Source: Penium margaritaceum
Taxonomy: Eukaryota > Streptophyta > Zygnematophyceae > Desmidiales > Peniaceae
DNA: 64,000 nucleotides
NCBI GenBank assembly: GCA_023375785.1
Contig: SZWC01000550.1
Span: forward strand, 64,571-128,570
Direction: 5' to 3'
This document shows, in pieces, positions 1 through 12,315 of the stretch. Under the pieces are notes generated by a model, which was not told where the DNA came from, ran no database searches, and saw only the letters and a list, made by a program, of their open reading frames with translations. Both the position numbers and the translations under genes were made by a program. The number at the start of each line of letters is the position of its first letter. The first letter of the stretch is position 1.

Positions 1-336
1 GAGCGAAGACACGGCGGCAAAGCCGCGGAACCAAAGGGGAACAGGATGGGTAGAACTGTTCTGGTTAGTTGCGGAGGGAATGAACATCCTCCATATGTAC
101 TACAGAACAGGAAGAATAGGAAACATAGATAACGGCTTCTTCTGTACTAGCCAGACGTGCTTGCGGTGATTCCGCTTATTAGGGGATGTGTCGGTAGGAA
201 GGCCGTTGGTCGGTTGAGGACCGTTAACGGCTAGTGTGTGATGACCGAGGTGGTTCTGGCCGGAGTTGAACCATTGTTGAGGGCTCGGAGTATCCGAGGG
301 GTAAGATATACCTTGTCGGAGTCATATTTTCTGACA
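1..336 (-). repeat. 3' LTR (partial, right-hand 336 bp of 626)
   Basis: This stretch is the part of the 3' LTR that falls inside the window. It aligns without gaps to 3064-3399 and ends at the same CTGACA terminus. The differing bases are spread evenly, consistent with slow decay after insertion rather than a recent event. Confidence 0.88.
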
Positions 337-344
337 GCCCCCCT
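337..344 (-). other. Polypurine tract of the LTR retroelement
   Basis: On the minus strand the bases just before the 3' LTR read AGGGGGGC, an almost pure purine run ending one base from the TGTCAGAA terminus. In LTR retroelements this RNase H-resistant tract primes plus-strand DNA synthesis. Its position fits the orientation set by the primer-binding site. Confidence 0.65.
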
Positions 345-899
345 GAGTCCGACAAGGTGGAGAGTCTTGATTGCCTTTTATAGAGCAATGATGCCCTGGT
401 GACGTTGTCTCGTGGGGGGTGTTTCCACTCGATGGAGGGATCTGACGATCTCGTTGCAGAGATTTGGATTCCACGTTGATGCTACCAGAGTGTGCCAAAT
501 GGCTGCCACTGGGGATACTTCATTGATGATTCTGTGGTAGACATGATGGGTAGTATGGCGAAGGCATTTCTTGATAGCTCGGAGGGTCGTTGTGTGAGCC
601 CTTGGAGGACTTCCAGGATTGTCGTAAACTCCTTCTAAAAAGGGGAGAGTTGATACTCATGGAGAAATGACTGTTTTGTGTGGATGCGTATGCCACCATA
701 CCAGTCGTGGATGTTTTCTCCGAACTGATCGAGCTTTGGGATGTGTGTCCACTCGAGGGCACAAACAGCCACATTGATGTGGCAAGTTGTGAGTGGAGGT
801 TTGTGTTTGAGGAGGGGAGAAGGTTGAACATCTGTGTGACTTCGGCGCGGTGCGAGTCTTGTCGAGAGGGTGCAGCAAGTGATGCCCTCAAGAAGGTTA

Positions 900-1760
900 T
901 TTGTCCCAGGTGGAAACCGATGCGGGGGAATGAGGAGGCGGCTGATGACTGAGTGGGTGCAGGGACAAAAACCTTGTACGCTGTGGAAGTTTTCGGCGTG
1001 TGCGTATGTTGCTGCGGAATGGGCGATGCGACCGGGTGGATCCTTGTATTGATGAAGAGATGATGAGGAAGATGAAGGAACGAGTGGAGAAATGTTTGAT
1101 GATTGAGAGGGTGCAGGGGTGGCACCACATGCACCTGCGAAGTTTCGGCGTGGACGCAGATCATCGCAACTCGAGCGATGTGACTGGGCGGATCCGTGTG
1201 CCGGACAGAGGATGATGCGAACGGTGGATGAGCGACTGATGTTGGAGTGCCGCAGGGGCAAAACCACGTGCGCTTTGGATGTTTTTTCGGCGTGGGCGCA
1301 AGTCATCGCGGAATGGGCGATGCGACCGGGCGGATCCTTGTGCCGAGCAGAGGATGATGCTGATGGTGGAGAATGATTGATGATAGAGCGGGCATAGGGG
1401 TGACACCTCGTGCACCGATGAAATAGGGGAGTAGGATGCGGCAAGGGGAAGGCAGGTGCCAACGTGCCGCGAGAAATCTGCTGCCGACGTGGGTGGAGGC
1501 TGCTGCAAAGCAGGCAGCTAGCTTGTGCAGATCCTTGTGTTGGCCACAGATGCTGATGATGATTGCTGATGAGAAAGCGGAAGCTGATGATGATGACAGA
1601 GTGGGCGCAGGGGCGAGTCACGTGCGCTGAAGGAAGTTTCGACGTGGGCGCAGGTCGTCGCAGAACAGGCGATGCGACCGGGCGGATCCTTGTGCCAAGC
1701 TGAAAGCGATGCGGGAGCGGAGGAGGCGATTGATGAATGAGTGTGCGCATGGGCAAAACC
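900..1760. repeat. Degenerate tandem modules (~145 bp) inside the retroelement
   Basis: A module containing GATGCGACCGGGCGGATCC followed by TTGTG recurs with changes at about 1025, 1177, 1320 and 1670. Each copy is preceded by a TTCGGCGTGGGCGCA-like segment and by GGGTGCAGGGGC-like segments. Spacing is about 150, 143 and 350 bp, the last probably spanning two decayed modules. The copies explain the repeated peptide DPPGRIAHSA seen on the minus strand. Internal tandem repeats are known in non-autonomous LTR elements. Confidence 0.65.
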
Positions 1761-2046
1761 ACGTACGCTGCGGAATGATGCTGATGGAGATGATTGACGA
1801 GAAGGCGGCACGGAGGATGCTGATGACGGAGAGACGGAGATGAGGCAGGAACAGTACGCAGAAGGAGCTGAGGAGACTGAAGCAAGGATTGGAAGGAGGA
1901 CTGATAGAACTAGATGAGGATGATGCGAGAAGTGAGGACTGAAGGCTGATGATGATGATGGAGAAGATAGATAGGGAGCAATGCAAGTGAAGGGAGGTGC
2001 AATGAGAGGCGACGCAGCAGGGAGGTAGAGCGACACAACCACTTCC

Positions 2047-2290
2047 TCTGCTTTCGTGAGAGTGACAGCTTGTTCCCCTGTTGGCTCGGAATTGGGAGCA
2101 GGAAGACTAGTGGTGTCTTATATCCTCTCAGCTGGAGGAAGTTGGTTGCAAGAGGGAGAGTCAGGAAGCGGGCAGAGGCACTGATCCACTGATGTCCGGA
2201 GAGTGACGGCTTGTTCCCCAGTTCGCTCGGAAATGGGAGCAGGAAGACTGGTGGTGTCCGATATCCTGACAGCGGTAGTTTTGGCTGTAG
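2047..2290. repeat. Direct repeat pair, 141-bp spacing, inside the retroelement
   Basis: The segment starting at GAGAGTGAC (2058) recurs at 2199. Both copies continue through CTTGTTCCCC, GGAGCAGGAAGACT and TGGTGTC, then a TATCCT stretch. The copies are similar but not identical, so this is an older local duplication. It is separate in sequence from the modules at 900-1760. Confidence 0.7.
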
Positions 2291-2761
2291 CTGCTTGACG
2301 AGGCGAGAAGGCACTGCGAGAAGGCGGCTCGAGATGATGGGCGCAAGCGGACTGAGGATGACGGCGAGGAAGTACCAGATGAGTCTTGATGAGGAAATAG
2401 GCGAGAGGAGGAGGTGCTTGTGGAGGCTGAGGCAATGAGGGACAGTAAATGGAAGATGGCAGGAGCTTCTTGGTAGTTGACGGCAGGCGGCAGCTCGAGA
2501 GTTACTTGCGACTGATGTGGGCGACAAGTCACCGGTTGTTAGCCACTGGCGCGGAAATGGGCGCAGGGCTTTCTTAGGATGACGAGGCGTTTCTTCAGCG
2601 CGGGGAACTCGTCAGGCAGAGCTGCTGATCTCAGCTGCTGGCGAAGCGACGAGGCGCAGGATGACGGTAGTGGCGGTAGAAGATCACAGGTGGAAGCGAT
2701 GGAGGGAGGATGACGGTAGGGCAATGACGCAGTCACGGGGCACCAGGTGAAGTTGCCTGAT

Positions 2762-2773
2762 GCTCTGATACCA
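2762..2773 (-). other. Primer-binding site, initiator tRNA-Met type
   Basis: On the minus strand these bases read TGGTATCAGAGC, the complement of the 3' end of plant initiator tRNA-Met and the commonest primer-binding site in plant LTR elements. It touches the LTR terminus (TTCTGACA then TGGTATC) with no spacer. This fixes the element's orientation and its LTR boundary at 2774. Confidence 0.9.
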
Positions 2774-3399
2774 TGTCAGAAGAATGCAGGCATGAGGACA
2801 ATAGCAACAGAAGTAGGCAGAAGCGTCAGGACATGCAAGTGTACACTAGCAGAGTGATGTAAGCCAGAGCGGTCTCGAGGAGTTAGTCGCGGAGGTTGAT
2901 AGAGGCTGAGACGTGAGGTAGTCGAGGTAGACAAGTTGACGTGAGATACTGCTAGCGAGATGAGTGATGGTTGGAGGAGTAACACAGCTGAGCGAAGGAG
3001 CGAGATTGACGGAGCGAAGAGCTGAGAGAGGCTGGCAAAGACAGGGAATGCGAGGAGCGAGCAGATCGAAGACACGGCGGCGAAGCCGAGGAACCAAAGG
3101 GGAACAGGATGGGTAGAACTGTTCTGGTTAGGTGTGGAGGGAATGAACATCCTCCATATGCACTACAGAACAGGAAGAATAGGAAACATAGATAACGGCT
3201 TCTTCTACACTAGCCGGACGTGCTTGCGGTGATTCCGCTTATTAGGGGATGTCTTGATAGGAAGGCCGTTGGTCGGTTGAGGACCGTTAACGGCTAGTGA
3301 GTGATGACCGAGGTGGTTCTGGTCGGAGTTGAACCATTATTGAGAGCTCGGAGTATCCGAGGGGTGAGATGTACCTTGTCGGAGTCATATTTTCTGACA
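2774..3399 (-). repeat. 5' LTR (complete, 626 bp)
   Basis: The complete LTR runs from the primer-binding site to the first satellite unit. On the element strand it starts TGTCAGAA and ends TTCTGACA, an 8-bp perfect terminal inverted repeat. By family logic it should hold the promoter and transcription start, but I could not place a convincing TATA box. The next base on the right belongs to the 21-bp satellite. Confidence 0.88.
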
Positions 3400-3864
3400 A
3401 GTGTCACAACTTGGCACTAGATCATCACACTTTGGCACTAGTGCATCACACTTTGGCAATAGAGCATCACACTTTGGTACTAGAGCTTCACACTTTGGTA
3501 CTAGAGCGTCACACTTTGGCACTAGAGTGCCACACTTTGGCACTAGAGCGTCACACTTCGGCACTAAAGAGTCACACTTCAGCACTAGAGCGTCACACTT
3601 TGCCACTATAGCGTCACACTTTGGCACTAGAGCGTCACGCTTTGGCACTATAGCGTCATACCTTGGCACTAGAGAGTCACACTTTGGCACTAAAGCATCA
3701 CACGTTGGCAATAGAGCGTCACCCTTTGTCACTAGAGTGCCAAACTTTGGCACTTGAACGTCACACTTCGGCACTAGAGCGTCACACTTTGGCACTAGAG
3801 CATCACACTTCGGCACTAGAGTGTCACACTTTGGCACTAGAGCGTCACACTTTGGCACTAGAGC

Positions 3865-4068
3865 NNNNNNNNNNNNNNNNNNNNNNNNNNNNNNNNNNNN
3901 NNNNNNNNNNNNNNNNNNNNNNNNNNNNNNNNNNNNNNNNNNNNNNNNNNNNNNNNNNNNNNNNNNNNNNNNNNNNNNNNNNNNNNNNNNNNNNNNNNNN
4001 NNNNNNNNNNNNNNNNNNNNNNNNNNNNNNNNNNNNNNNNNNNNNNNNNNNNNNNNNNNNNNNNNNNN
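3865..4068. other. Assembly gap (204 N) in the 21-bp array
   Basis: This is a run of undetermined bases. The 106 bases before it (3759-3864) are identical to the 106 bases after it (4069-4174), including several private unit variants, so the two contig ends probably overlap and the gap may not exist. Confidence 0.95.
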
Positions 4069-5369
4069 CGTCACACTTCGGCACTAGAGCGTCACACTTT
4101 GGCACTAGAGCATCACACTTCGGCACTAGAGTGTCACACTTTGGCACTAGAGCGTCACACTTTGGCACTAGAGCATCACACTTTGGTACTAGAGCATCAC
4201 ACTTTGGCACTAGACAATCATACTTTGGCACTAGAGCTTCACACTTTGGCACTAGAGTGTCACACGTTCGCACTGGAGCGTCACACTTTGGCACTAGAGC
4301 TTCACACTTTGGTACTAGATCGTCACACTTTGGCACTAGAGCACCACACGTTGGCACTAGAGCGTCACACTTCGGCACTAGAGAGTCACACTTCAGCACT
4401 AGAGCGTCACACTTTGGCACTGGGGCGTCACACTTTGGCACTAGAGCGTCACGCTTTGGCACTAGAACGTCACACCTCGGCACTAGAGCGTCACACTTTG
4501 GCACTAAAGCATCACACTTTGGCACTAGAGCGTCACACTTTGGCACTAGAGCATCACACTTTGGAACTAGAGCGTCACACTTTGGCACTAGAGCATAACA
4601 CTTTGGCACTACAGCGTCACACTTTGGCATTACAGCGTCACACTTTGGCACTAGAGTATCATACTTTGGCACTAGAGCGTCACGCTTTGGCACTAGAGTG
4701 TCACACCTTGGCACTAGATCGTCACATTTTTGCACTAGAGCATCACACTTTGGTACTAGAGCGTCACACTTTGGCAGTAGAGCTTCACACTTTGGTACTA
4801 GAGCATCACACTTTGGCACTAGAGTGCCACACTTTGGCACTAGAGCGTCACACTTCGGCACTAAAGAGTCACACTTCAGCACTAGAGCGTCACACTTTGC
4901 AACTAGAGCGTCACACTTTGGCACTAGAGCGTCACGCTTTGACACTACAGCGTCATACCTCGGCATTAGAGTATCCCACTTTTACACTAATGCATCACAC
5001 TTTGTCATTAGAGCATCACACTTCGGCACTAGAACGTCACACTTTGGCACTAGAGCGTCACACTTTGGCACTCAAGCGTCACACTTTGGCACTACAACGT
5101 CACACTTTGGCACTACATCGTCACACTTTGGCACTAGAGCTCCGTACTTTGGCACGAGAGCGTCACAATCTGGCACTAAAGTGTCACACTTTGGCACTAG
5201 AGAATCACAAATTGGCACTAGAGCATCACACTTTGGCACTAGAGTGTCAGACTTTGGCACTAGAGCGTCACACTTCGGCACTAGAGCATCACACTTTGGC
5301 ACTAGAGCGTGACACTTTGGCACTAGCGCTTCACACTTTGGCACTGGAATGTCACACTTTAGCACTAGA

Positions 5370-5663
5370 GCCTCACACGTTGGCACTATATTGTCACACT
5401 TTAGCACTAGAGAGTCACACTTTGGCACTAGAGCGTCACACTTTGGCACTAGAGCTTCACACTTTGGCACTAGAGCGTCACACTTTGGCACTAGAGAGTC
5501 ACACTTTAGCACTAGAGCCTCACACGTTGGCACTATATTGTCACACTTTAGCACTAGAGAGTCACACTTTGGCACTAGAGCGTCACACTTTGGCACTAGA
5601 GCTTCACACTTTGGCACTAGAGCGTCACACTTTGGCACTGGAGCATCACGCTTTGGCACTAGA
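5370..5663. repeat. Seven-unit (147-bp) higher-order duplication in the 21-bp array
   Basis: A block with the rare order GCCTCACACGTTGG, TATATTGTCAC, GAGTCAC starts at 5370 and again at 5517, exactly 147 bp apart. The shared rare variants show that seven units were copied together. Confidence 0.8.
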
Positions 5664-6417
5664 GCGTCACTATTTGGCACTAGAGCGTCATACTTTGGCA
5701 CTAGAGCATCACACTTTGGCACTAGAGCGTCACACTTCGGCACTATAGCTTCACACTTTGGCACTAGAGCTTCACACTTTGGCACTATAGCGTCACACTT
5801 TGGCACTAGAGCATCACACTTTGGCACTAGAGTGTAACACTTTGGCACTAGAGTATCATACTTTGGCACTAGAGCGTCACACATTTGCACTAGAGTGTCA
5901 CACTCTAGCACTAGAGGGTTCCACTTTGGCACTAGAGCATGACACTGTGGCACTATAGCGTCACACTTTGGCACTAGAGCATCACACTTTGGCACTAGAG
6001 CGTCACACTTTGGCACTAGAGCATCACATATTGGCACTAGAACGTCACACTTTGGCACAAAAGCTTCACACTTTGGCACTATACCTTCACATTTTGGCAT
6101 TAGAGTGTCACACTTTGGCACTAGAGCGTTACACTTTGGCACTAGAGCATCATACCGTGGCACTAGAGCGTCACACTTTGGTACTAGAGCGTCACACTTT
6201 GGCACTAGAGCATCAGACTTTACCACTAGAGCCTCACACTTTGGCACTAGAGCGTCGCACTTTGGCACTAGAGCACCACATTGGCACTAGAGCATCACAC
6301 TTCAGGACTAGAGCATCACACTTTGGTACTAGAGCATCACACTTTGGCACTAGAGTGTCACACTTTGGCACTAGAGCGTCACAGTTTTGAACTAGAGCGT
6401 CACACTTTGGCACTAGA

Positions 6418-6753
6418 GCTTTAAAATTTGGCACTAGAGCTTCACACTTTGGCACTAGAGCTTCACACTTTGGCACTAGAACGTCACATTTTCGCACTAG
6501 AGCATCACACTTTGGCACTAGGACGTCACATGTTGGCACTAGAGCATCACACTTTGGCACTAGAGCGTCACACTTTGGCACTAGAGCTTTAAAATTTGGC
6601 ACTAGAGCTTCACACTTTGGCACTAGAGCTTCACACTTTGGCACTAGAACGTCACATTTTCGCACTAGAGCATCACACTTTGGCACTAGGACGTCACATG
6701 TTGGCACTAGAGCATCACACTTTGGCACTAGAGCATCAGACGCTGGCACTATA
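6418..6753. repeat. Eight-unit (168-bp) higher-order duplication
   Basis: The rare unit starting GCTTTAAAATTTGG occurs at 6418 and 6586, 168 bp apart. It is followed in both copies by the same series, including CACATTTTCGCAC and AGGACGTCACATGTTGG. Confidence 0.8.
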
Positions 6754-7500
6754 GCCTCACACTTTGGCACTAGAGCGTCCCACTTTGGCAGTAGAGTACC
6801 ACATTGGTACGAGAGCATCACACTTCAGCACTAGAACGTCACACTTCGGCACTAAAGCGTCACACTTTGCCACTAGGGCGTCACACTTTGGCACTAGAGC
6901 GTCACAGTTTGGCACTAGAGTGTCACACTTTGGCACTAGAGCTTCACACTTCGAAACTAGAGCGTCACACTTTGGTACTAGAGCATCACACTTTGGCACT
7001 AGAGCGTCACACTTTGGCACTAGAGCGTTACACTTTGGCACTACAGCGTCATACATTGGCACTAGAGCATCACACTTTGGTACTAGAGTGTCACATTTTG
7101 GCACTAGAGCTTCACATATTGGCACTAGTGTGTCACACTTTGGCACTAGAGTGTCACACTTTTGAACTAGAGCGTCACACTTTGGCACTAGAGCTTTGCA
7201 CTTTGGAACTAGAGCTTCACATTTTGGCACTAGAGCTTCACAATTTGGCACTAGAATACCACACTTTGGCACTAGAGCGTCATACTTCGGGACTAGTGTG
7301 TCACACTTTGGCACTAGAGCGTCACACTTTGGCACTAGAGCTTCACTCATTGGCACGAGAGCGTCAAACTTTGGCACTAGAGCGTCACACTTCGGCAATA
7401 GAGCATCAGACTTTGGCACTAGAGCATCAGACTTTGGCACTAGAGCATCAGAATTTGGCACTAGAGCTTCACGTTTTGGCAGTAGAGCGTCAAAACTTTG

Positions 7501-9740
7501 GTACTACAGCTTCACACATCGGCACTAGAGCTTCACACTTTGGCACAAGAGCGTCACACGTTTGCAGTAGAGCGATACACCTTGGTACTAGAGCATCACA
7601 CTTCGGCACTTGAGCGTCACAATTGGGCACTAGAGCATCATCCTTTGGCAATAGAGTGTCACACTTTGGCACTAGAGTGTCAACAATTAGAACTAGAGCT
7701 TCACACTTTGGCACTAGAGTGTCACACTTTGGCACTAGTGCTTCATACTTTGGTACTAGAGCGTAACACTTTGGCACTAGAGCGTCACACTTTGGCACTA
7801 GAGCATCCCACTTTGGCACTAGAGCATCACACTTTCGCACTAGAGCATCACACTTTGGCTCTAAAGCTTCACACTTTGGCACTAGAGTTTCACGCTTTGG
7901 CATTAGAGTATCACACTGTGGCACTAGAGCGTCACACTTTGGCACTAGAGCATCACACTTTGGCACTGGAGCTTCACAATTTGGCACTAGAGCGTCACAC
8001 TTTGGTACTAGAGCGCCACACATTGGGACTAAAGCGTCACACTACGCCACTAGAGCGTCACACTTCGGCACTAGAGCGTCACACTTTGCCACTAGAGCAT
8101 CACACTTTGGCACTAGAGCGTCACACTTTGGCACTAGAGCGTCACACTTTGACACTAGACTTTCACACTTCGAAACTAGAGTTTCACACTTTGGTACTAG
8201 AGCGTCACACTTTGGCAATAGAGCGTCACACTTTGGCACTATAGCGTCACACTTTGGCACTAGAGCATCACAATTTGGCACTACAGCATCACACTTCAGC
8301 ACTAGAGCATCACACTTTGGCACTAAACCTCCACACTTTGTCACTCGAGCGTCACACGTTAGCACTAGAGCGTCACACGTTGGCACTAGAGCGTCACACG
8401 TTGGCACTAGAGCATCACACTCGGCACTAGCGCTCCACACTTTGGCACTAGAGCTCACACTTTGGCACTAGAGCGTCACACTTTGGCACTAGAGCGTAAC
8501 ACTTTGGCACCAGAGCGTCACAATTTGGCACTACAACGTCACACTTTGGTATTAGAGCATCACACTTTGGCACTAGAGCTCCACACCTCGTCACTAGAGC
8601 ATCACACTTTGGCACTAGAGCGTCACTCGTTGGCACTAGAGCATCACACTTCAGCACTAGAGCTCCACACTTTGGAACTAGAGCATCACACATTGGCACT
8701 AGAGCGTCACACGTTGGCACTAGAGTATCACACTTTGGCACTAGAGCGTCACACGTTGGCACTAGAGTATCACACTTTGGCACTGGATCGTCACACTTTG
8801 GCACTAGAGCGTCACACTTTGGCACTATAGCTTCACACTTTGGCACTAGAGCGTCAAAACGTTGGTACTACAGCTTCACACTTCAGCACTAGAGCTTCAC
8901 ACTTTGGCACTAGAGCGTCACACGTTTGCACTAGAGCGACGCACCTTGGCACTATAGCATCAAACTTCGGCACTAGAGTGTCATAATTTGGCACTAGAGC
9001 GTCACACGTTGGCACTAGAGCGTCAACCTTTAGAACTAGAGCTTCACACTTCTGCACTAGAGTGTCACACTTTGGCACGAGAGCTTCACACTTTGGTACT
9101 AGAGCGTAACACTTTGGCACTAGAGCGTCACACTTTGGCACTAGAGCATAACACTTTGGCACTAGGGCATCACAATTTGGCACTAGAGCATCACACGTTG
9201 GCACTAGAGCGTCACACTTTGGCACTATTGCGTCACACTTTGGCACTAGAGCATCACACTTTGGAACTAGAGCTTCACACTTTGGCACTAGAGCGTCTCA
9301 CTTTGGTACTATAGCGCCACACATTGGCACTAGAGCATCACACTTCGGCACTAGAGCATCACACTTCGGCACTAGAGCGTCACACTTTGCCACTAGAGCG
9401 TCACACTTTGGCACTAGATCGTCACACTTTGGCACTAGAGCGTCACACTTTGGCACTAGACCTTCACACTTTGAAACTAGAGCGTCACACTTTGGTACTA
9501 GAGCGTCACACTTTGGCACTAGAGCGTCACACTTTGGCACTAGAGCGTCACACTTTGGCACTAAAGCATCACAATTTGGCAGTAGAGCATCACAATTCGG
9601 CACTTGAGCATCACACTTTGACACTAGAGCTCCACACTTTGTCACTATAGCGTCACACTGTGGCACTAGAGCGTCACACATTGGCACTAGAGCATCACAC
9701 GTTGGCACTAGAGAATCACACACGGCACTAGGGCTCCACA
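7501..9740. repeat. Long-range duplication of ~1.3 kb within the 21-bp array
   Basis: The rare series GTACTACAGCTTCACAC, then CACACGTTTGCA, then a GCGA-C-CACCTTGG unit, occurs at 7501 and again at 8865. Both copies run to a truncated unit with CTCGGCAC or CACGGCAC, followed by GGCTCCACAC or CGCTCCACAC (about 8432 and 9733). The offsets of about 1364 and 1301 bp differ by three units, so the copies have since gained or lost units. Confidence 0.6.
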
Positions 9741-12315
9741 CTTTGGCACTAGAGCGTGACACTTTGGCACTAGAGCGTCACACTTTGGCACTAGAATGTC
9801 ACACCTTGGCACTAGAGCATCACACTTTGGCACTATAGCGTCACACTTTGGCACTAGAGCGTCACACTTTGGCACTAGAGCTTCACAATTTGGCACTATA
9901 GCATCACACTTTGGTACTAGAGCTTCACACTTTTTCACTAGAGCTTCAAACTTTGGCACTACAGCGTCACACTTTGGCACTAGAGCTTCACACTTTGGCA
10001 CTAAAGCGTCACACTTTGGCACTATAGTGTCACACTTTGGCACTAGAGCGTCATACTTTGGCACTAGAGCGTCACACTTTGGCACTAGAACATCACACGT
10101 TGGCACTTGAGCATCACACTTTGGCACAGGATCATCACACTTTGGCATTAGAGCGTCACACTTTGGCACTAGAGCGTCACACTTTGGCACTAGAGCTCCA
10201 CACATTGGCACTAGAGCGTCATACTCTGGCACTAGAGCGTCACACCTTGGCACTAGAGCGTCAGACTGTGGCACTAGAGCGTCACACTTTGGCACTGGAG
10301 CTTCATATTTTGGCACTAGAACTTCACACTTTGGTACTAGAGCGTCACACTTCGGCACTGGAGCTTCACACTTTGGAATTAGAGCGTCACACTTTGGCAC
10401 TAGAATGTCACACTTTGGCACTAGAGCGACACACGTTGGCACTAGAGCGTCAAACGTTGGACCTAGAGTGTCACACTTTGGCACTAGAGCTTTATACTTT
10501 GGCACTAGAGCTTCACACTTTGGCACTATAGCGTCACACTTTAGCACTAGAGTGTCACACCTTGGCACTAGATCTTCACACTTTGGCACTAGAGCGTCAC
10601 ACTTTGGCACTAGAGCGTCACACATTGGCACTAGAGCGTCACACATTGGCACTAGAGCATCACACTTTGGCACTAGAGCATCATACTTCGGTACAAGAGC
10701 GTCACACTTTGGCACTAGAGCGTCAGACTTTGGCACTAGAGCGTCGCACTTTGGCACTAGAGCATCACACTTTGGCACTAGAGCGTCACACGTTGGCACT
10801 AGAGCGTAACACTTTGGCACTTGAGCTTCACACTTTGGCACTAGAGCGTCACACTTTGGCACTAGAGCTTCACACGTTTTCACTAGAGCTTCACACTTTG
10901 GCACTAGAGCGTCGCCCTTTGGTACTAGAGCTTCACACTTTGGCACTAGAGCGTCACACTTTGGCACTAGAGCGTCACACTTTGGCACTAGAGCATCACA
11001 CTTTGGCAGTAGCACGTCACACTTTAGCACTAGAGCTTCACACGTTGGCACTAGAGCTTCACACTTTGGCTCTAGAGCTTAACACTTTGGCACTGGAGCA
11101 TCACACTTTGGCACTAGAGCTCCACAATTTGGCAATAGAATGTCACACTTTGGTACTAGAGCGTCACACTTTGGCACTAGAGCGTCACACTTTGGAACTA
11201 GAGCGTCACACTTTGCCACTAGAGCATCACACTTTGGCAAGAGAGCATCACACTTTGGCACTAGAGCGTCACATGTTGGCAATAGAGCTTCACACTATGG
11301 CACTAAAGCTTCACACTTTGACACTAGAGCTTCACACTTTGGCACTGGAGCATAATACTTTGGCACTAGAGCATCACACTTTGGTACTAAAGCGTCACAC
11401 GTTGGCACTAGAGCGTCAGACTTTGGCACTAGAGCGTCACACTTTGGCACTAGAGCATCACACTTTGGAATAAGAGCTCCACACTTTGGCACTAGAACGT
11501 CACACTTTGGCACTAGAGCGTCACACGGTGGCACTAGGGCATCACACTTCGGCACTAGAGCTTTACACTCTGGTACTAGAGCATCACACTTTGGCACTAG
11601 AGCATCACACTCTGGTACTATAGCGTCACACGTTGGTACTAGAGCGTCACACTTTGGCACTAGAGCATCACACTTTGGCACTAGAGCGTCACACTTTGGC
11701 ACTAGAGCGTCACACTTTGGCACTATAGCGTCACACTTTGGCACTAGAGCATCACACTTTGGCACTAGAGCATCACACTTTGGAACTATAGCTCCATACT
11801 TTGGCACTAGAATGTCACATTTTGGCACTAGAGCGTCACATGGTGGCACTAGAGCATCACACTTCGGCACTAGAGCTCTACACATTGGCATTAGAGCATC
11901 ACATATTGGCACTAGAGCATCACACTTTGGCATTAGAGCGTCATACTTTGGCACTAATGCTTCACACTTTGGCACTAGACCTTCACATGTTGGCTCTGGA
12001 GCTTCACACTTTCGCACTAGAGCATCACACTTTGGCACTAGAGTTCCACACTTTAGCACTAGAACGTCACACTTTGGCACTAGAGCGTCACAATTTGGCA
12101 CTAGAGCTTCACACTTTGGCACTAGATTGTCACACGTTGGCACTAGAGCATCACACTTTGGCACTAGAGCTTCACACGTTGGCACGACAGCGTCATACTT
12201 TGGCACTAGAGCTTCACACGTTGGCACTAGAGCTCCGCACTTTGGCACTAGAGTACCACACTTTGGCACTATATCATAACACTTTGGCACTAGAGCGTCA
12301 CACTTTGGCACTAGA

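Larger units (their letters stand above)
345..2761 (-). other. Interior of LTR retroelement, no recognisable gag or pol
   Basis: The interior is 2.4 kb, about half what a Copia or Gypsy polyprotein needs. Minus-strand open stretches exist (for example 635-1885 and 520-1164), but they overlap in different frames and are rich in Pro, Ser and His. They are built from degenerate copies of one DNA module, so they look like by-products of repeat structure. The part nearest the 3' LTR (about 520-830) is not repetitive and gives a plausible-looking peptide with the string DWYGGIRIH; I do not recognise it. It could be a captured host fragment or a relic of the parent element. Confidence 0.5.
1..3399 (-). 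mobile_element. Non-autonomous LTR retroelement (5' end at right; left LTR cut by window start)
   Basis: Two direct repeats bound this element: 1-336 matches 3064-3399 base for base in length, with about 18 substitutions by eye (about 95% identity, 13 of them transitions). The full right LTR is 626 bp and opens and closes on the element strand with TGTCAGAA and TTCTGACA. A 12-base primer-binding site complementary to the 3' end of initiator tRNA-Met directly abuts the right LTR, and a G-rich polypurine tract abuts the left LTR, so the element reads on the minus strand. The interior is only about 2.4 kb and shows no protease, integrase, reverse transcriptase or RNase H motif in any frame. It must therefore depend on a partner for movement, like TRIM or LARD elements. 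The primer type and TG...CA ends suggest a Copia-type or related parent, but without pol this is a guess. The left target duplication lies outside the window. Confidence 0.85.

Noticed and set aside
635-1885. Gag or pol gene of the LTR element on the minus strand
   Set aside because: The frame is made of degenerate repeated modules rich in Pro, Ser and His, overlaps another open frame, and has no zinc knuckle, protease, integrase or reverse transcriptase motif.
4099-5748. Open frame of 549 residues and many similar ones across 3400-19360
   Set aside because: They are translations of a 21-bp repeat, open in several frames on both strands at once, and broken wherever TCA mutates to TAA or TGA or a unit changes length. 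No start context or non-repeat domain supports a gene.
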